This document shows positions 37,219 to 47,964 of a DNA stretch of 64,000 bases, in pieces (within the stretch, counting starts at the first letter, position 1; each line of letters opens with the position of its first letter). The stretch comes from an uncultured Clostridia bacterium. Lineage in GTDB: Bacteria; Bacillota; Clostridia; TANB77; CAG-508. The position numbers and the translations under genes were made by a program. The stretch spans positions 13,717 to 77,716 of the forward strand of contig CAQRYF010000002.1 in the NCBI GenBank assembly GCA_948875265.1. Direction: 5' to 3'. The notes under the pieces were generated by a model. It did no database searches. It was not told the origin of the DNA and was given only the letters and a program-made list of their open reading frames with translations.

Positions 37219-37292
37219 TGTCCTATTGGGGACGTTTCTGTTTGGGACACTTCCCAAATGTCCCATAGACAAACGTCCCTAATGGGACATTT
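37219..37292. repeat. Two GGGACGTTT hairpin units in opposite orientation
   Basis: Left unit TGTCCTATTGGGGACGTTTC...GGGACA and right unit TGTCCCATAGACAAACGTCCC...GGGACAT form a long interrupted dyad between cysS and galE. The cysS stop codon (TAG, 37279-37281) lies inside the right unit, so the last residues of cysS (QMSH) are encoded by the repeat. Confidence 0.75.
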
Positions 37293-38673
37293 GCTTAATT
37301 TCTGTCCCTTCTTTGGTATCTTTGATTTCATATCCTTTACTTTGTATTAAATCTCTTAATTCATCTGATTTAATCCAGTCCTTATTTTCTCTTGCTTTTT
37401 TTCTTTGTTCTACTAAATCTAATATTTCTTGTGGTATCTCTTCTATTTGTTTTTTAGTTTCTTCGTTTATTTTTAAACCTAACACTGTATCAAATTTTAT
37501 TAACAATTCTGCCAATTTAGGAGATTTCTTATCATTTCTGACAACCTCCCATACAGCACTCATAGCAGCTGGCATGTTTAAATCATCATTTATTGCTTTA
37601 TGGAATTTCTCCTCATATTCATTAATTATACTTTGGTCTATTTCATCTTTTCCTTCTAGATGATTTTTATATCCTTGTTTTAGTCTTTCTAATGATTTTG
37701 AAGCCGCTTCTATTCCTTCCCAAGTGAAATTTAATTTATTTTTGTAATGACATGAATAGCTAAATAATCTATATACAATTGGGTCATATCCTCTTTCAAT
37801 AAAATCTTTAATCAAATACACATTTCCTAAACTCTTTGACATTTTCCCACCATTGATTAGCAAATATTCTCCATGCATCCAATAATTAGCTGGAATTTTT
37901 CCACAAGCTCCTTTACTTTGAGCTATCTCGTTTTCATGGTGTGTTGGTATTAAGTCTATACCACCTGTATGTATATCAAATTGTTCGCCTAAATATTTTT
38001 GTCCCATTGCAGAACATTCTATATGCCATCCTGGGTAACTTAATCCCCAAGGACTATCCCATTTCATCAGATGATTTTCTGGTGCTTTTATCCATAAAGC
38101 AAAATCATATGGATTTCTTTTTTCTGGATCTATATCAACCCTTGCACCTGCTTTTTGTTCTTCTAAATTCAAGTTTGATAATATTGGATATTTATCTAAT
38201 TTAGATATATCAAAATATATAGCTGTAGAGGTTTCATATGCATATCCTTTTTGTACTAGTTTTTTAACATATTCAAGCATTTCATTTATATGTTCTGTTG
38301 CTTTACATACAATCTCTGGTGTTTCTATATTTAATAATTCTAAATCTTTAAAAAATAAATCTGTATAATATTTAGATATTTCTAACGGTGTTTTATTTTC
38401 TTCTCTTGCTGACTTTAACATTTTGTCTTCACCTTCATCACCATCAGATACCAAATGCCCCACATCTGTTATATTCATTGCATGCTTTATTTTATATCCA
38501 TTATATCTTAAAACTCTTCTTAAAACATCTTGAAATATATTTGTTCTCATATTTCCAATTGTTGCATCTTTATATACTGTTGGTCCACATGAATATATTT
38601 TCACCTCTTCTTTATCTATTGAGGTAAATAACTCTTTTTTCTTTGTCAATGTATTACTAAAAAATATATCCAT
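37279..38673 (-). CDS. cysS: Cysteinyl-tRNA synthetase
   Basis: 464 residues. Charges tRNA-Cys. [10 protein letters not shown] near 28 carries the first zinc cysteine, WHIECSAM near 205 the second, and [10 protein letters not shown] near 235 the zinc His/Glu. The KMSKS loop is intact ([10 protein letters not shown] near 265). The HIGH signature reads ATIGN (near 38), with Thr where most enzymes have His. The C-terminal residues are encoded by a repeat hairpin. Otherwise standard length and domain order. Confidence 0.93.
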   Translation of the reverse strand: MDIFFSNTLTKKKELFTSIDKEEVKIYSCGPTVYKDATIGNMRTNIFQDVLRRVLRYNGYKIKHAMNITDVGHLVSDGDEGEDKMLKSAREENKTPLEISKYYTDLFFKDLELLNIETPEIVCKATEHINEMLEYVKKLVQKGYAYETSTAIYFDISKLDKYPILSNLNLEEQKAGARVDIDPEKRNPYDFALWIKAPENHLMKWDSPWGLSYPGWHIECSAMGQKYLGEQFDIHTGGIDLIPTHHENEIAQSKGACGKIPANYWMHGEYLLINGGKMSKSLGNVYLIKDFIERGYDPIVYRLFSYSCHYKNKLNFTWEGIEAASKSLERLKQGYKNHLEGKDEIDQSIINEYEEKFHKAINDDLNMPAAMSAVWEVVRNDKKSPKLAELLIKFDTVLGLKINEETKKQIEEIPQEILDLVEQRKKARENKDWIKSDELRDLIQSKGYEIKDTKEGTEIKQMSH

Positions 38674-38712
38674 TATAGTCTCCCTTCAAATTTTATTAAT
38701 ATTTTTTAATAT

Positions 38713-38742
38713 GAGATGTGAAATATCTTTGTTCCACATCTC
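38713..38742 (-). terminator. Hairpin after the penicillin-binding protein gene
   Basis: GAGATGTG / CACATCTC stem with a 14-nt loop, 14 nt beyond the stop at 38756; on the minus strand followed by ATATTAAAAAATATT. The T-tract is poor, so it is a weak terminator. Confidence 0.55.
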
Positions 38743-38755
38743 AACGTCTTAGTTA

Positions 38756-41392
38756 CTATGGATTAGTTGGTGTTGTTCCTTCATCTGGTTTGTCAGTTCC
38801 TGCATTTCCTCCTGAAGGTCCTTCATCTGGTTTTTCAGTTCCTGTATTCCCTCCTGATGTTCCTCCATTATCTCCTCCAGTATTTGTATTTGAAGATGTG
38901 TTTGTAGAATTTGTATTTGTAGTATTTGTGTTTACTGTATTTGTTTTTGGCTTTTCTGATTCTTCTGGTTTTTTATGTATTGTACAAGTTTCTGTTACTT
39001 CTTTTCCTGATGAAGAACTTTTACCTGAAGCTTTCCACAAATTTAGTTTCTCTTTTGGTGGCACAACACCATAACTATTTGGTTTTGTACTTGGGCAATA
39101 TTCATTTGCTATCAACCCTGATTCTGTACATAAGTTTTGTGTGCCATGTCCTGGACATTTTTCAGGTAGGTGATTTTGTGCAAAGATTTCTTTATACGTA
39201 TCTGTGCATCCTGTTGTTGCAACACAACCAGTTGTTTTACATACTGTTTGTTCTACAATTCCTCCAGGTCTTTTAAATGATGCTTTTTCTAATCCTTTAT
39301 GAATATCTGTCATTATTGCGTCCCATATTTGTCCTGCTGGATTTGTACCATTATATCTTACTTCTTCTGGATTATCATATCCAAACCAACAAGCTGCTGC
39401 ATAATATGGTGTAAATCCACAAAGCCATCTATCATAACTATTGTCTGTTGTTCCTGTTTTAGCAGCTACATCCATTCCTGATATAGAACAATATGTTGCT
39501 GTTCCTTTTTTTACAGGCTCTTGTAATATTGATTTCACTATATATGCATTTTGTTCTGATATTACTCTTCTTCTTTCTTGAGTTGGTGTTAATACTGTAT
39601 TTCCACTCACATCTACAACTTTTGTATAGAAAGTTGGTGTTATATATTCTCCATTATTTGCTATTGTAGCATATGCTGCTGCCATTTCTAATGGGCTAAT
39701 TCCATCTGAAATTCCTCCAATTGCAAGAGGTAAGCTTTCATCATCTTTTTTTGGATTTTCTCCATTTTTATATAAGCTTGTTACTCCAAAATTTCTTAAA
39801 TAATCAATTGATTTACCTGGTGTTAGTTCTCTCATAATTTTGACTTCTGGAACATTTTGTGAGTATGCAATTATATCCCTAATATTTATTAATCCTCTAT
39901 ATTTATTACCATCATTTTTTGGTTTATATCCACTAAAATCTGTTTGTACATCATCATATACTGTTGCTGCAGTTATTATTCCTTCTTCTAATGCTGGTGC
40001 TATATCTGCAATTGGTTTTATTGAAGAACCTGGTTGTCTATTAGTTTGAGTTGCTCTATTTAAATTTGCTCCTGTTTTTTCTCCTAATCCTCCAGATACA
40101 CCTATAACATTTCCTGTTTGGTGATCTATCACTACAAAAGCTGCTTGTGTATGGTCATTTTTCTTCTCTCCATTTTTATCTTTATCAACACCATTAAATT
40201 GATATTTTTCCTTAAGAGTTTCTTGTTCTATTCTAGTTTGTATTGTTTGATCAACTGTTGAATATATTGTAAGTCCACTACTGTATACATAGTTTTCAGC
40301 TAATTGTCTTGATATTCCCTTTTCTTCCATTACTTGGCCAATTACTTGTTCAACAACCGCATCTGCATGGTACGAATATGATGTTCCTGTACTTTGTGCT
40401 CCTTTTTCAAATGTTAATCCAGCTTCTGCTTTTGAAACAGCAACATTATATTCATCTTCATTTTGTATATAACCTAATTCTTTCATTTTAGATAACACTG
40501 TTAATGTTTTAGACTTAATTCTTTCATTTCTTTTTTCTTCTGTATCATTTTCTGATGCTAATTTATATGGATTGTATTTACTTGGCGATGTGTTTATTCC
40601 TGCTAAAAATGCACATTCTGCTAAATCCAAATCTTTTGCACTTTTATTAAAATAATATTCTGCTCCTAATTCTACTCCATGAAGATTTCCTTCTCCACCT
40701 ATATATAAAATATTTAAATATAATTCAAGAATTTGATCTTTAGATATCATTCTTTCTACTTGATATGCTTTTGCCCATTCTTTTACTTTTCTCATTATTC
40801 CAGCTATTCCTGATGCCTCATCATCTTTTGTTATATTTTTAACTAACTGTTGAGTAATTGTACTTCCTCCATATGAGCTTTTACCAAGTACTGTATTTAT
40901 TATGGCTCCACCTGTTCTTTTTATATCAACTCCATTATGTTTATAAAATCTCTCATCTTCTATCGCTACATAAGCTTTTGGTAGATAATCTGCCATGTCT
41001 TCTATTTTTATTATCTTTCTTTTTTCATCTCCACTTAAATTGGCAACAACTGCCCCATTTTTATCTACTATAACAGAGTTTGAAGCTTCAATTTTTAATT
41101 CGTCTTTTGTTATTTCAAATTCATCTCCAAATAAGCCAAAAAACATTCCTGCAACAATTCCTGCTCCTATAACACATAAAAGCAAGATTATAATTATTAA
41201 TATTTTAAACGCCATAACTAATTTAGGATGTTTTGATTGTTTGTTTCCCTTTTTACAATTTTGCTTTCTTTTCACTTCTGGTCTTTTCCTTGATTTATTT
41301 GCTGTTCTTTTATTATTTGTTTTCTTTCTTCTTTTTCCATTTTGAACTTTATATGATTTTGTTTTATCTTTATCATTATTACTACTTGGCAT
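38756..41392 (-). CDS. Class A penicillin-binding protein (transglycosylase/transpeptidase)
   Basis: 878 residues from MPSSNNDKDKTKSYK; AAGGAGGT lies 7 nt before this ATG, and the longer in-frame start is rejected. Very basic cytoplasmic head, one membrane segment (about 63-88), GT51 domain (AYVAIEDERFYKHNGVD near 143; GGSTITQQLVKN near 178), then the transpeptidase: RQPGSSIKPIAD (catalytic Ser-x-x-Lys), SQNVPEVK and AAKTGTTD. A cysteine-bearing region (TTGCVATTGCTDTY) and a repetitive Gly/Thr/Asn/Pro-rich tail follow. It polymerises and cross-links peptidoglycan on the outer membrane face. Confidence 0.95.
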   Translation of the reverse strand: MPSSNNDKDKTKSYKVQNGKRRKKTNNKRTANKSRKRPEVKRKQNCKKGNKQSKHPKLVMAFKILIIIILLLCVIGAGIVAGMFFGLFGDEFEITKDELKIEASNSVIVDKNGAVVANLSGDEKRKIIKIEDMADYLPKAYVAIEDERFYKHNGVDIKRTGGAIINTVLGKSSYGGSTITQQLVKNITKDDEASGIAGIMRKVKEWAKAYQVERMISKDQILELYLNILYIGGEGNLHGVELGAEYYFNKSAKDLDLAECAFLAGINTSPSKYNPYKLASENDTEEKRNERIKSKTLTVLSKMKELGYIQNEDEYNVAVSKAEAGLTFEKGAQSTGTSYSYHADAVVEQVIGQVMEEKGISRQLAENYVYSSGLTIYSTVDQTIQTRIEQETLKEKYQFNGVDKDKNGEKKNDHTQAAFVVIDHQTGNVIGVSGGLGEKTGANLNRATQTNRQPGSSIKPIADIAPALEEGIITAATVYDDVQTDFSGYKPKNDGNKYRGLINIRDIIAYSQNVPEVKIMRELTPGKSIDYLRNFGVTSLYKNGENPKKDDESLPLAIGGISDGISPLEMAAAYATIANNGEYITPTFYTKVVDVSGNTVLTPTQERRRVISEQNAYIVKSILQEPVKKGTATYCSISGMDVAAKTGTTDNSYDRWLCGFTPYYAAACWFGYDNPEEVRYNGTNPAGQIWDAIMTDIHKGLEKASFKRPGGIVEQTVCKTTGCVATTGCTDTYKEIFAQNHLPEKCPGHGTQNLCTESGLIANEYCPSTKPNSYGVVPPKEKLNLWKASGKSSSSGKEVTETCTIHKKPEESEKPKTNTVNTNTTNTNSTNTSSNTNTGGDNGGTSGGNTGTEKPDEGPSGGNAGTDKPDEGTTPTNP

Positions 41393-41507
41393 TTTATTAC
41401 CTCCTTGCCAATTAAAATTCGACAAATACATTATATTATACTTTTTTAAAAAAAGAAAGCTTTTAAAGAAATTTTTAATAAATTCAATCATCTATATTTT
41501 ACATAAA

Positions 41508-42369
41508 TTAAATAATCGTATTATTTGCAATAAGTGCAGCAATTTTAACATTATCTTTTTTAACTTTTTTAATTATATTTTCAAATGGTTGTTTTTTATA
41601 TATTAAGGCTTCATATATATCTTTTTTACAGTATTTTTCTAGTATATTATAATCCTCAAAATATATATCATCATTTACATATGTAATCTCATAATCATTT
41701 ATATTAATCCCATTAAATCTTTTACTGTTGATTTTCATATTTCCTTTTAAATTTATAATTATTGCTTCATCATAAATATTATATTTATTTAATAATTCTT
41801 TTGGGAAATCTATATTTAATATTATTGGTGATTTTGCTAAGCTTTTCCTTTTATTATTCGCTACTGTTATCATTATTCCTTCATCTTCCAAAATCTGTCT
41901 TTCTATATTTTTAAATTTTGAAATATGATTTGTTACAATACTTACTCTCTTATATTCTCTTGCTATCTTTCTTATATTGTGTAATGCATTTTCTGTAACT
42001 TCATTAATTGTTATAGATATACCGAGTTTCTTCCTTTTTCATTTCTTTAACTTTCATAATATATTGTAATACATCATATATCAATACTTCAAATAACCAT
42101 CTTCCATTTATAATACTAATATTATATGAATTTAAATAATCTATATATTGTTCTTTACTTTTTATCTTTTTACTTACTAGAACTTTATTACAATTTGTCT
42201 TGTTTAAAATCTTTTTTGTTTTTAAAGCTAATTTCTCTGCTTGTCTTTGTGTTATTTCTTCATTGTTTATAGGTAATATTATTTTATTATCAATTAGATG
42301 AATTATATTTAATTTTCTTAATATTTTTCTAGGCTTGTCAGTCTCATGGATATAATACAAAAAAATCAC
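41508..42369 (-). CDS. Unknown 286-residue protein, needs +1 frameshift at CGG
   Basis: 115 codons (42025-42369) from MIFLYYIHETDKP end in MKKEET, followed by CGG. Skipping its C (plus-strand G at 42024) in ACT-C-GGT gives TGISITINEVTENALHN and 171 codons to the stop at 41508. Without the shift translation ends six codons later, and the second half has no start with a ribosome site nearby. Composition is mixed alpha/beta with a possible Rossmann-like core (RVSIVTNHISKFKNIERQIL, IMITVANNKR). No family recognised. It lies between truB and the PBP gene. Confidence 0.75.
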
Positions 42370-42428
42370 TCCTTATATACTTTTATGTTTAAGTATATGA
42401 GAATGATTTTTCATATATTCTTTTATTT

Positions 42429-43301
42429 TTATAAAATTATATCACGTTTTAATAAACCTTTTTCTACTGTACCAGTCCCAATAAATTTATTATTACAATA
42501 TATTTTATATATTCCATCTTTACTTTTTTGAGTTGATTTTACACCATTTAAAAACAATTTTAATTTTCTATCATCTAATTTTATTGTATCACTTTCTTTA
42601 AATATTTTTTCTAAAGAAATAAAATGTTCTTTTATGTATGTATCTGTGTCTTTATTTTCCATAAGCTCCTGTATTGTTATAGAATTCTCTATTTTAAAAT
42701 CACCTACTCGTAGTCTTTCTAATTCTAACATATATCCTACTGTTCCTAATCTTTTTGCTATATCTTCACATAAACTTCTAATATATGTACCTTTTGAACA
42801 ACTAACTTGAAATTTCAGTTGCTTATTATTATTATCTATATCTAATAATTGTATATTATATATTTCTATATTTCTTGGCTCAATAGCTACAGCTTGACCT
42901 TTTCTTGCATATTCATATAATTTTTTTCCATTTACCTTTATGGCAGAATAGATTGGAGGAATTTGCTTTTGTTTTCCTACAAAAGTTTTTAACACTTCCT
43001 TTATATAATCTTTTTCCAGCTTTTCTTGTCTAACTTCTCTTTCTTCAATTATATTTCCTTCACTATCTGCTGTATCCGTCTTTTTTCCTAATTGTAAATT
43101 AACTCTGTATGTTTTATCATGATTTACTAAATATTTAGAACATAATGTTCCTTTTCCTATAAGTAATGGCAACACACCTGTTGCCATTGGATCTAAAGTT
43201 CCTGTATGCCCTACTTTTTTATTAAATACTTTTTTAACTTTATATACTATATCATGTGATGTACATCCTTTGTGTTTATTTATAACTATTATTCCATCCA
43301 T
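42429..43301 (-). CDS. truB: tRNA pseudouridine-55 synthase
   Basis: 290 residues. Makes pseudouridine 55 in the T loop of tRNAs. MDGIIVINKHKG start, VGHTGTLDPMATGVLPLLIG near 31-50 with the catalytic Asp, YRVNLQLGKKTDTADSEG near 67, and CSKGTYIRSLCEDIA near 168-182; a C-terminal PUA-like domain. The start abuts the stop of nrnA. It is the last gene of the rimP-infB operon, the usual place in Firmicutes. Confidence 0.95.
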   Translation of the reverse strand: MDGIIVINKHKGCTSHDIVYKVKKVFNKKVGHTGTLDPMATGVLPLLIGKGTLCSKYLVNHDKTYRVNLQLGKKTDTADSEGNIIEEREVRQEKLEKDYIKEVLKTFVGKQKQIPPIYSAIKVNGKKLYEYARKGQAVAIEPRNIEIYNIQLLDIDNNNKQLKFQVSCSKGTYIRSLCEDIAKRLGTVGYMLELERLRVGDFKIENSITIQELMENKDTDTYIKEHFISLEKIFKESDTIKLDDRKLKLFLNGVKSTQKSKDGIYKIYCNNKFIGTGTVEKGLLKRDIIL

Positions 43302-44251
43302 TATAAAGCCTTTCTTACTTCTTTAATTACTTTCTGTTTTACCTGTTCAACATCTCCTTGTACTAGTGCTCCTGCTGCTCTTGGGTGTCCTCCACCACCA
43401 AACATTAGGCAAATATCTGATACATTTATTTTATCAAATGAACGTAAGGATATTTTATATGCATTCTCCTCATCTTTTTGCCTTATAAATATTGAAACTT
43501 CAACACCTTCAATATCCATCCCTATATTAACTAATCCTTCATGATCTCCTGGTTCTGCACATACTTCTTTTTCATCCTCTGATGTTATATATGTAAATGC
43601 TATCTTTCCTTCTTCAAAAAATTCCATTCTATTCATAACTCTCTTAGTTAACTCAAAATTAGCCTTAGTTGTAGTACGTAATGTTTTCTTATAAATTTCT
43701 GGTATATTAACTCCTTTTCTTATTAATTCTGCTGTAAACTCAAAAGTCTCTGGATTTATACCTTGATGACGAAAACCTCCTGTATCTGTTATTATTCCTG
43801 TCATAATACATATTCCAATTTCTTTTGTTATATCAATTTCAAAATACTGAATCATTCCAGCTAATATTTCACAACAAGATGGTGATACTGGATTTACATA
43901 GTTTAAATCACCATACATATTATTACTTCCATGATGATCAATCACAATTGTTTTATTTGCTTTATCAAAATATTCCCTTTTTGCCATTCTCTTAAAAGTT
44001 GCACAGTCTACTGATATCGCTAAATCATAGTTTTTTATTTCTGACTCTTCTTTTATTTCCTCAACACTTGGTAAAAAATCAAATAATCTAGAATACTCAG
44101 GAATTATAACATCTACTTTTTTATCTAATTTTTCTATCATAAATTTTAGAGCCAAACTACTTCCTATAGCATCTCCATCGGGTGACTCATGTGTTAGAAT
44201 TACAATACTTTGCGCTTTTTCTATTTCTTTTAAAATCTCATCTAAAGTCAT
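43301..44251 (-). CDS. nrnA: DHH-family oligoribonuclease / pAp phosphatase
   Basis: 316 residues. Degrades short RNA oligos and dephosphorylates pAp. DHH motifs: LTHESPDGDAIGSSLAL near 19-35, AISVDCA near 83, VIDHHGSNNMYGD near 105-117, and the DHHA1 glycine-rich loop MFGGGGHPRAAGA near 286-298. It sits between rbfA and truB, the conserved order in clostridial translation operons. It shares its stop base with the truB start. Confidence 0.92.
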   Translation of the reverse strand: MTLDEILKEIEKAQSIVILTHESPDGDAIGSSLALKFMIEKLDKKVDVIIPEYSRLFDFLPSVEEIKEESEIKNYDLAISVDCATFKRMAKREYFDKANKTIVIDHHGSNNMYGDLNYVNPVSPSCCEILAGMIQYFEIDITKEIGICIMTGIITDTGGFRHQGINPETFEFTAELIRKGVNIPEIYKKTLRTTTKANFELTKRVMNRMEFFEEGKIAFTYITSEDEKEVCAEPGDHEGLVNIGMDIEGVEVSIFIRQKDEENAYKISLRSFDKINVSDICLMFGGGGHPRAAGALVQGDVEQVKQKVIKEVRKAL

Positions 44252-44271
44252 ATTTATATTCCTTTCTCCCG

Positions 44272-44326
44272 TTTTGGGGTCGGGTCTTAAAATGAGAAAT
44301 TCTCATTTTAAGACCCGACCCCAAAA
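44272..44326. repeat. Perfect 26-bp inverted repeat (GGGGTCGGGTC type)
   Basis: Arms 44272-44297 and 44301-44326 are exact reverse complements (outer TTTTGGGGTCGGGTC) with a 3-nt loop. It lies between rbfA and nrnA inside the translation operon. The same TTTTGGGGTCGGGTC core occurs at 51658 and, inverted, at 52766, on either side of asd. Confidence 0.85.
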
Positions 44327-44336
44327 AAGGAATTTA

Positions 44337-44696
44337 TTAATCTTCTTTTTTTGGCATTATTTCTTTTAAAATACTATCTATTTTTGCTCCATATTCCATT
44401 GAATCATCTAATTCAAATATAATCTCTGGTGTATTACGCAAATTCACTCTTTTTGCCAATTCAGACCTTATAAATCCAGATGATTTTTTTAATCCTGCTA
44501 ATGTTTCTTTTATATTTTTTGAATTTAATATACTTACATATACTTTAGCAAATTTCAAGTCATTTGTAACTTTAACTTTAGTTACACTAATCATTCCTGT
44601 TACATTAGGGTTTTTTAGTTCATAACTTATTATCTGACTGATTTCTTTTCTATATTCTTCATCTATTCTTCCTAGTCTATTATTATTTTCTGGCAT
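44337..44696 (-). CDS. rbfA: Ribosome-binding factor A
   Basis: 119 residues. A KH-like cold-shock factor that helps 16S rRNA 5'-end processing and 30S maturation. MPENNNRLGRIDEEYRKEIS start, then the conserved MISVTKVKVTNDLKFAKVYVS region near 40-60 and the RVNLRNTPEIIFELDDSMEYGAKID block near 84-108. It follows the small basic gene at 44708 by 11 nt, in the infB operon. Confidence 0.95.
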   Translation of the reverse strand: MPENNNRLGRIDEEYRKEISQIISYELKNPNVTGMISVTKVKVTNDLKFAKVYVSILNSKNIKETLAGLKKSSGFIRSELAKRVNLRNTPEIIFELDDSMEYGAKIDSILKEIMPKKED

Positions 44697-44707
44697 TTCT
44701 TTACCTC

Positions 44708-44950
44708 CTATCTGCCTGTCTCTTCTGAATGTGATTTATCTTTATTCTTATCCAAGTCATCCATAGTTTTAACTACAGAATAACTAGTAGATATTCCATT
44801 TGGTAAAATATATTCGTCCTTTTCACGATACTCAGGTCTATATAGTTTATTGATACTTGACTCAGTAGTTCCTTTAATACCATTTAAAGCTGCATCAGTT
44901 AATCTTGTTCTTTTATGAAAATCTCTTTGTTTTTCATGTTTATTTGCCAT
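44708..44950 (-). CDS. Small basic protein in the infB-rbfA interval
   Basis: 80 residues from MANKHEKQRDFHKRTRLTDAALN, very polar, no membrane segment. The ATG at 44950 has AAAGGAAAG about 9 nt upstream; a TTG three codons earlier is possible. No family recognised. Its position between infB and rbfA, with tight spacing to rbfA, points to a ribosome- or RNA-related role (inference from context only). Confidence 0.6.
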   Translation of the reverse strand: MANKHEKQRDFHKRTRLTDAALNGIKGTTESSINKLYRPEYREKDEYILPNGISTSYSVVKTMDDLDKNKDKSHSEETGR

Positions 44951-44980
44951 ATATTTCAACTTTCCTTTCTACTATTTTAA

Positions 44981-45015
44981 AATGTCCCAAAGAGAAACGT
45001 CCCCAATGGGACATT
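44981..45015 (-). repeat. GGGACGTTT-type hairpin after infB
   Basis: Arms AATGTCCCA / TGGGACATT with TTGGGGACGTTTCTCT in the loop, 6 nt after the infB stop. On the minus strand it is followed by TTAAAATAG, a poor T-tract, so it may be an attenuating or mRNA-stabilising structure between infB and the small basic gene. Confidence 0.7.
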
Positions 45016-45021
45016 GGAACG

Positions 45022-47964
45022 TTATCTCTTTATTTCTTCCATAACAAATACTTCGATAATATCTCCTTCTTTTATATCATTGTAGTTTTCAATTTGCATT
45101 CCACATTCAAAGCCTTTTCCTACTTCTTTTACTTCATCTTTAAATCTTTTTAATGTTGATAGATGTCCTTCATGTATTACTACATTTTCACGAATTACTC
45201 TTACTCCTGCATTTCTTTCGACTTTTCCAGATAGTACGTATGCTCCTGCAATTGTTCCTACATTTGATATTCTAAATGTTTGTCTTACTTCTACATTTCC
45301 TATTACTTTTTCTTCGAATTTAGGATCTAACATTCCTTTCATGGCTAGTTCTACATCTTCTATTGCTTGGTAAATAATTGAGTATTGTTTAATTTCTACT
45401 TCATCTTTTTCAGCCATTTCTTTAGCCATATTATCTGGTCTTACATTAAATGCTATGATTATAGCATTTGAAACTTTAGCAAGTGTTACATCTGATTGAT
45501 TTACAGCTCCTGCAGCTGCATGAATTACTTTTACTCTAACTTCCTCATTTTGTAATTTTTCTAATGCTTGTTTTACTGCTTCTACAGATCCTTGTACATC
45601 TGCTTTTACAATTAGATTTAATACTTTTAAGTTTCCTTCTTCCATTTGGCTAAATAGATTGTCTAATGTTATTTTTGTTGTTGCATTTATTGCTTTTTCT
45701 CTTTCTTGACGTTTTCTCTTTTCTATTAAATGTTTTGCCATTTTTTCATTTTTAACTTCGTAGAATGTATCTCCGGCTTGTGGAACTTCTGTTAATCCCA
45801 TGATTTCTACTGGTGTAGATGGTCCAGCAGCTTTTACATTTTTGCCTTTGTCATCTTTCATAGCTCTTATTCTACCAATAGAAGAACCAACAACTATAGT
45901 ATCTCCAACATCTAAAGTTCCTCTTTGTACAAGCATTGTTGCAATTGAACCTTTTGATTTGTCTAAACGAGCTTCTATTACAGTTCCTTTTGCTTGTTTA
46001 TTTGGATTTGCTTTTAATTCCAATACATCAGCCTCTAATAATACCATTTCTAACAATTGGTCAATATTTTCTCCTTTTTTAGCTGAAATTGGAACATATA
46101 TTGTGTCTCCACCCCATTCTTCTGGTACTAATTCATATGTCATTAATTCTTGTTTTACTTTATCAATATTGGCATCTGGTAAATCTATTTTATTTATTGC
46201 TACTATAATAGGTATTCCTGCTGATTTAGCATGGTTTATAGCTTCTATTGTTTGAGGTTTTACTCCATCATTTGCAGCTACTACTAAAATAGCAATATCT
46301 GTAATTTGAGCTCCTCTTGCTCTCATTGCTGTAAATGCTTCATGTCCTGGTGTATCTAAGAAAGTGATTTCTCTATCATTAACCTTAACTTTATAAGCAC
46401 CAATTGCTTGTGTAATTCCTCCTGCTTCTCCTTCAATAACATTTGTTTTTCTTACAGCATCTAAAAGTGATGTTTTACCATGATCTACGTGTCCCATAAC
46501 AACAATAACTGGTGGTCTTGTTTCTAACTCTTCGTCTTTATCTTCAGAATCATCAAACAAGATATCTTCTTCTGTTACAGTTTCTTTCTTCTTAGCTGTA
46601 ATTCCAAACTCTTGTGCAATTAAATATGCTGTATCAAAGTCAATTTCTTGGTTAATTGTAGCCATTATTCCATAACCTAATAATTTTTTAATTACTTCTG
46701 CTGTTGTTTTTTTCATTTCTGCTGCAAAGTCTTTTACAGTTACGTTTTCTGGTATTTCAATTTCTGTTAATTTAAAGATTTTTTGTTTTGTTCTTTCTTC
46801 TTGATTTTTATTATTTCTCTTCTTTCCTCTTCTACCACGTTCTGTTGTTAAATCATAGTAATCTAACATTCCACCATCTTGTTCATCAAACATATTTGAA
46901 AGTTTATTTGCTTGTTTTAAAGTTTTTAGTTTTCCTTCATCAAATCCTTCTCTACTATTTTTTCTTGATTTTGACTTTTTATTCGTTTTATTTTCGTCAA
47001 ATTTATTATTTCTTTGTTTATCTATTCCTCTATTATATTCTCTAACATTTTCCTTTTCAACTGTTTCAACAGCCATAATATTTTTAATATTTTTTTCAAT
47101 TCCTTTTTCATCTAAAGGCCTTTTTCCAAACCTATCATTATTGTTTCTATTATTAAATCTATTATTATTATTATTTCTATTAAAGTTATTATTTGAATTT
47201 CTATTTTGATTGTTGTATCCACCATTATTTTGACTTCTATTTTGATTATTATATCCATTACCATTTTGATTTCTGTTTTGTTGACCATTATATCTATTAG
47301 TATTTTGGTTTCTGTTTTGACCTCTATTTTGGTTATTATATCCATTATTATTTCTATTGTTATAATTATTTCTATTTTGGTTGTTTACTATTTGTGTTGT
47401 TTTTTCTTCCTTATTCACTTCTTTTTTTGTCTCTTCCTTTTCTTCTACTTTAACCTCTTGTTTTATTACTTCTTCTTTGACTTTTTCTTCTGCGATTATC
47501 TCTTTTTCTTCTTTTTTAGGCTCTTCTTTTTTTAATCCAAATAGTTCACTTACTGTCATTGGCTTATTAGGTTTGTTTCTATATACAATATTGTAATCTT
47601 TGTTTTGTTTTCTTTCCACAAATCCAACATTGTTTTTCTTTTCTTCTTTTTTTACTTCTTTCTTCTTAACAGGTTCTTCTGCAGCTATTATAACTTCTCT
47701 CCTAATAATAACAGGTGCTTTTTCTTCTTTTCTTTTTTCTTTCTTATTTTCTTCTTTTTGTTCCATTTTTACTTTACCATTCACCTTATCTTGTTTTTTT
47801 ACATTCTTTTTAGATGCAGCTTCTTCTATCTTTTTAGCTTCATCTTCATCTACTCCGCTCAAATGACTTTTTGCTTCAATATTTAGTTTGTTTGCTACTT
47901 CTAATATTTCTTTACTGGTTAAGCCTAGCTTTTTAGCTATTTCATGTATTTTTATCTTACCCAA
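45022..47964 (-). CDS. infB: Translation initiation factor IF-2
   Basis: About 980 residues. A GTPase that delivers initiator tRNA to the ribosome. IF2N ([19 protein letters not shown]) at the start, a Lys/Glu-rich segment, an Asn/Arg/Gln-rich linker of about 100 residues ([23 protein letters not shown]), a second IF2N region near 395, then the G domain with [12 protein letters not shown] near 500, DTPGHEAF and NKIDL, followed by domains II-IV. I place the start at TTG 47964 (GGGGGTG with a 6-nt gap); ATGs at 47970 and 47979 are alternatives. It overlaps the end of ylxQ. Confidence 0.95.
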   Translation of the reverse strand: MGKIKIHEIAKKLGLTSKEILEVANKLNIEAKSHLSGVDEDEAKKIEEAASKKNVKKQDKVNGKVKMEQKEENKKEKRKEEKAPVIIRREVIIAAEEPVKKKEVKKEEKKNNVGFVERKQNKDYNIVYRNKPNKPMTVSELFGLKKEEPKKEEKEIIAEEKVKEEVIKQEVKVEEKEETKKEVNKEEKTTQIVNNQNRNNYNNRNNNGYNNQNRGQNRNQNTNRYNGQQNRNQNGNGYNNQNRSQNNGGYNNQNRNSNNNFNRNNNNNRFNNRNNNDRFGKRPLDEKGIEKNIKNIMAVETVEKENVREYNRGIDKQRNNKFDENKTNKKSKSRKNSREGFDEGKLKTLKQANKLSNMFDEQDGGMLDYYDLTTERGRRGKKRNNKNQEERTKQKIFKLTEIEIPENVTVKDFAAEMKKTTAEVIKKLLGYGIMATINQEIDFDTAYLIAQEFGITAKKKETVTEEDILFDDSEDKDEELETRPPVIVVMGHVDHGKTSLLDAVRKTNVIEGEAGGITQAIGAYKVKVNDREITFLDTPGHEAFTAMRARGAQITDIAILVVAANDGVKPQTIEAINHAKSAGIPIIVAINKIDLPDANIDKVKQELMTYELVPEEWGGDTIYVPISAKKGENIDQLLEMVLLEADVLELKANPNKQAKGTVIEARLDKSKGSIATMLVQRGTLDVGDTIVVGSSIGRIRAMKDDKGKNVKAAGPSTPVEIMGLTEVPQAGDTFYEVKNEKMAKHLIEKRKRQEREKAINATTKITLDNLFSQMEEGNLKVLNLIVKADVQGSVEAVKQALEKLQNEEVRVKVIHAAAGAVNQSDVTLAKVSNAIIIAFNVRPDNMAKEMAEKDEVEIKQYSIIYQAIEDVELAMKGMLDPKFEEKVIGNVEVRQTFRISNVGTIAGAYVLSGKVERNAGVRVIRENVVIHEGHLSTLKRFKDEVKEVGKGFECGMQIENYNDIKEGDIIEVFVMEEIKR

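Noticed and set aside
37200..37331. Longer galE start reading through the hairpin
   Set aside because: It would translate the repeat and overlap cysS; the ATG at 37199 has a strong AGGAGG and the normal GalE N-terminus.
47112..47866. Several ORFs opposite or in other frames of infB
   Set aside because: They reflect the Asn/Arg- and Lys/Glu-rich linker of IF-2; composition is extreme and no ribosome sites are present.
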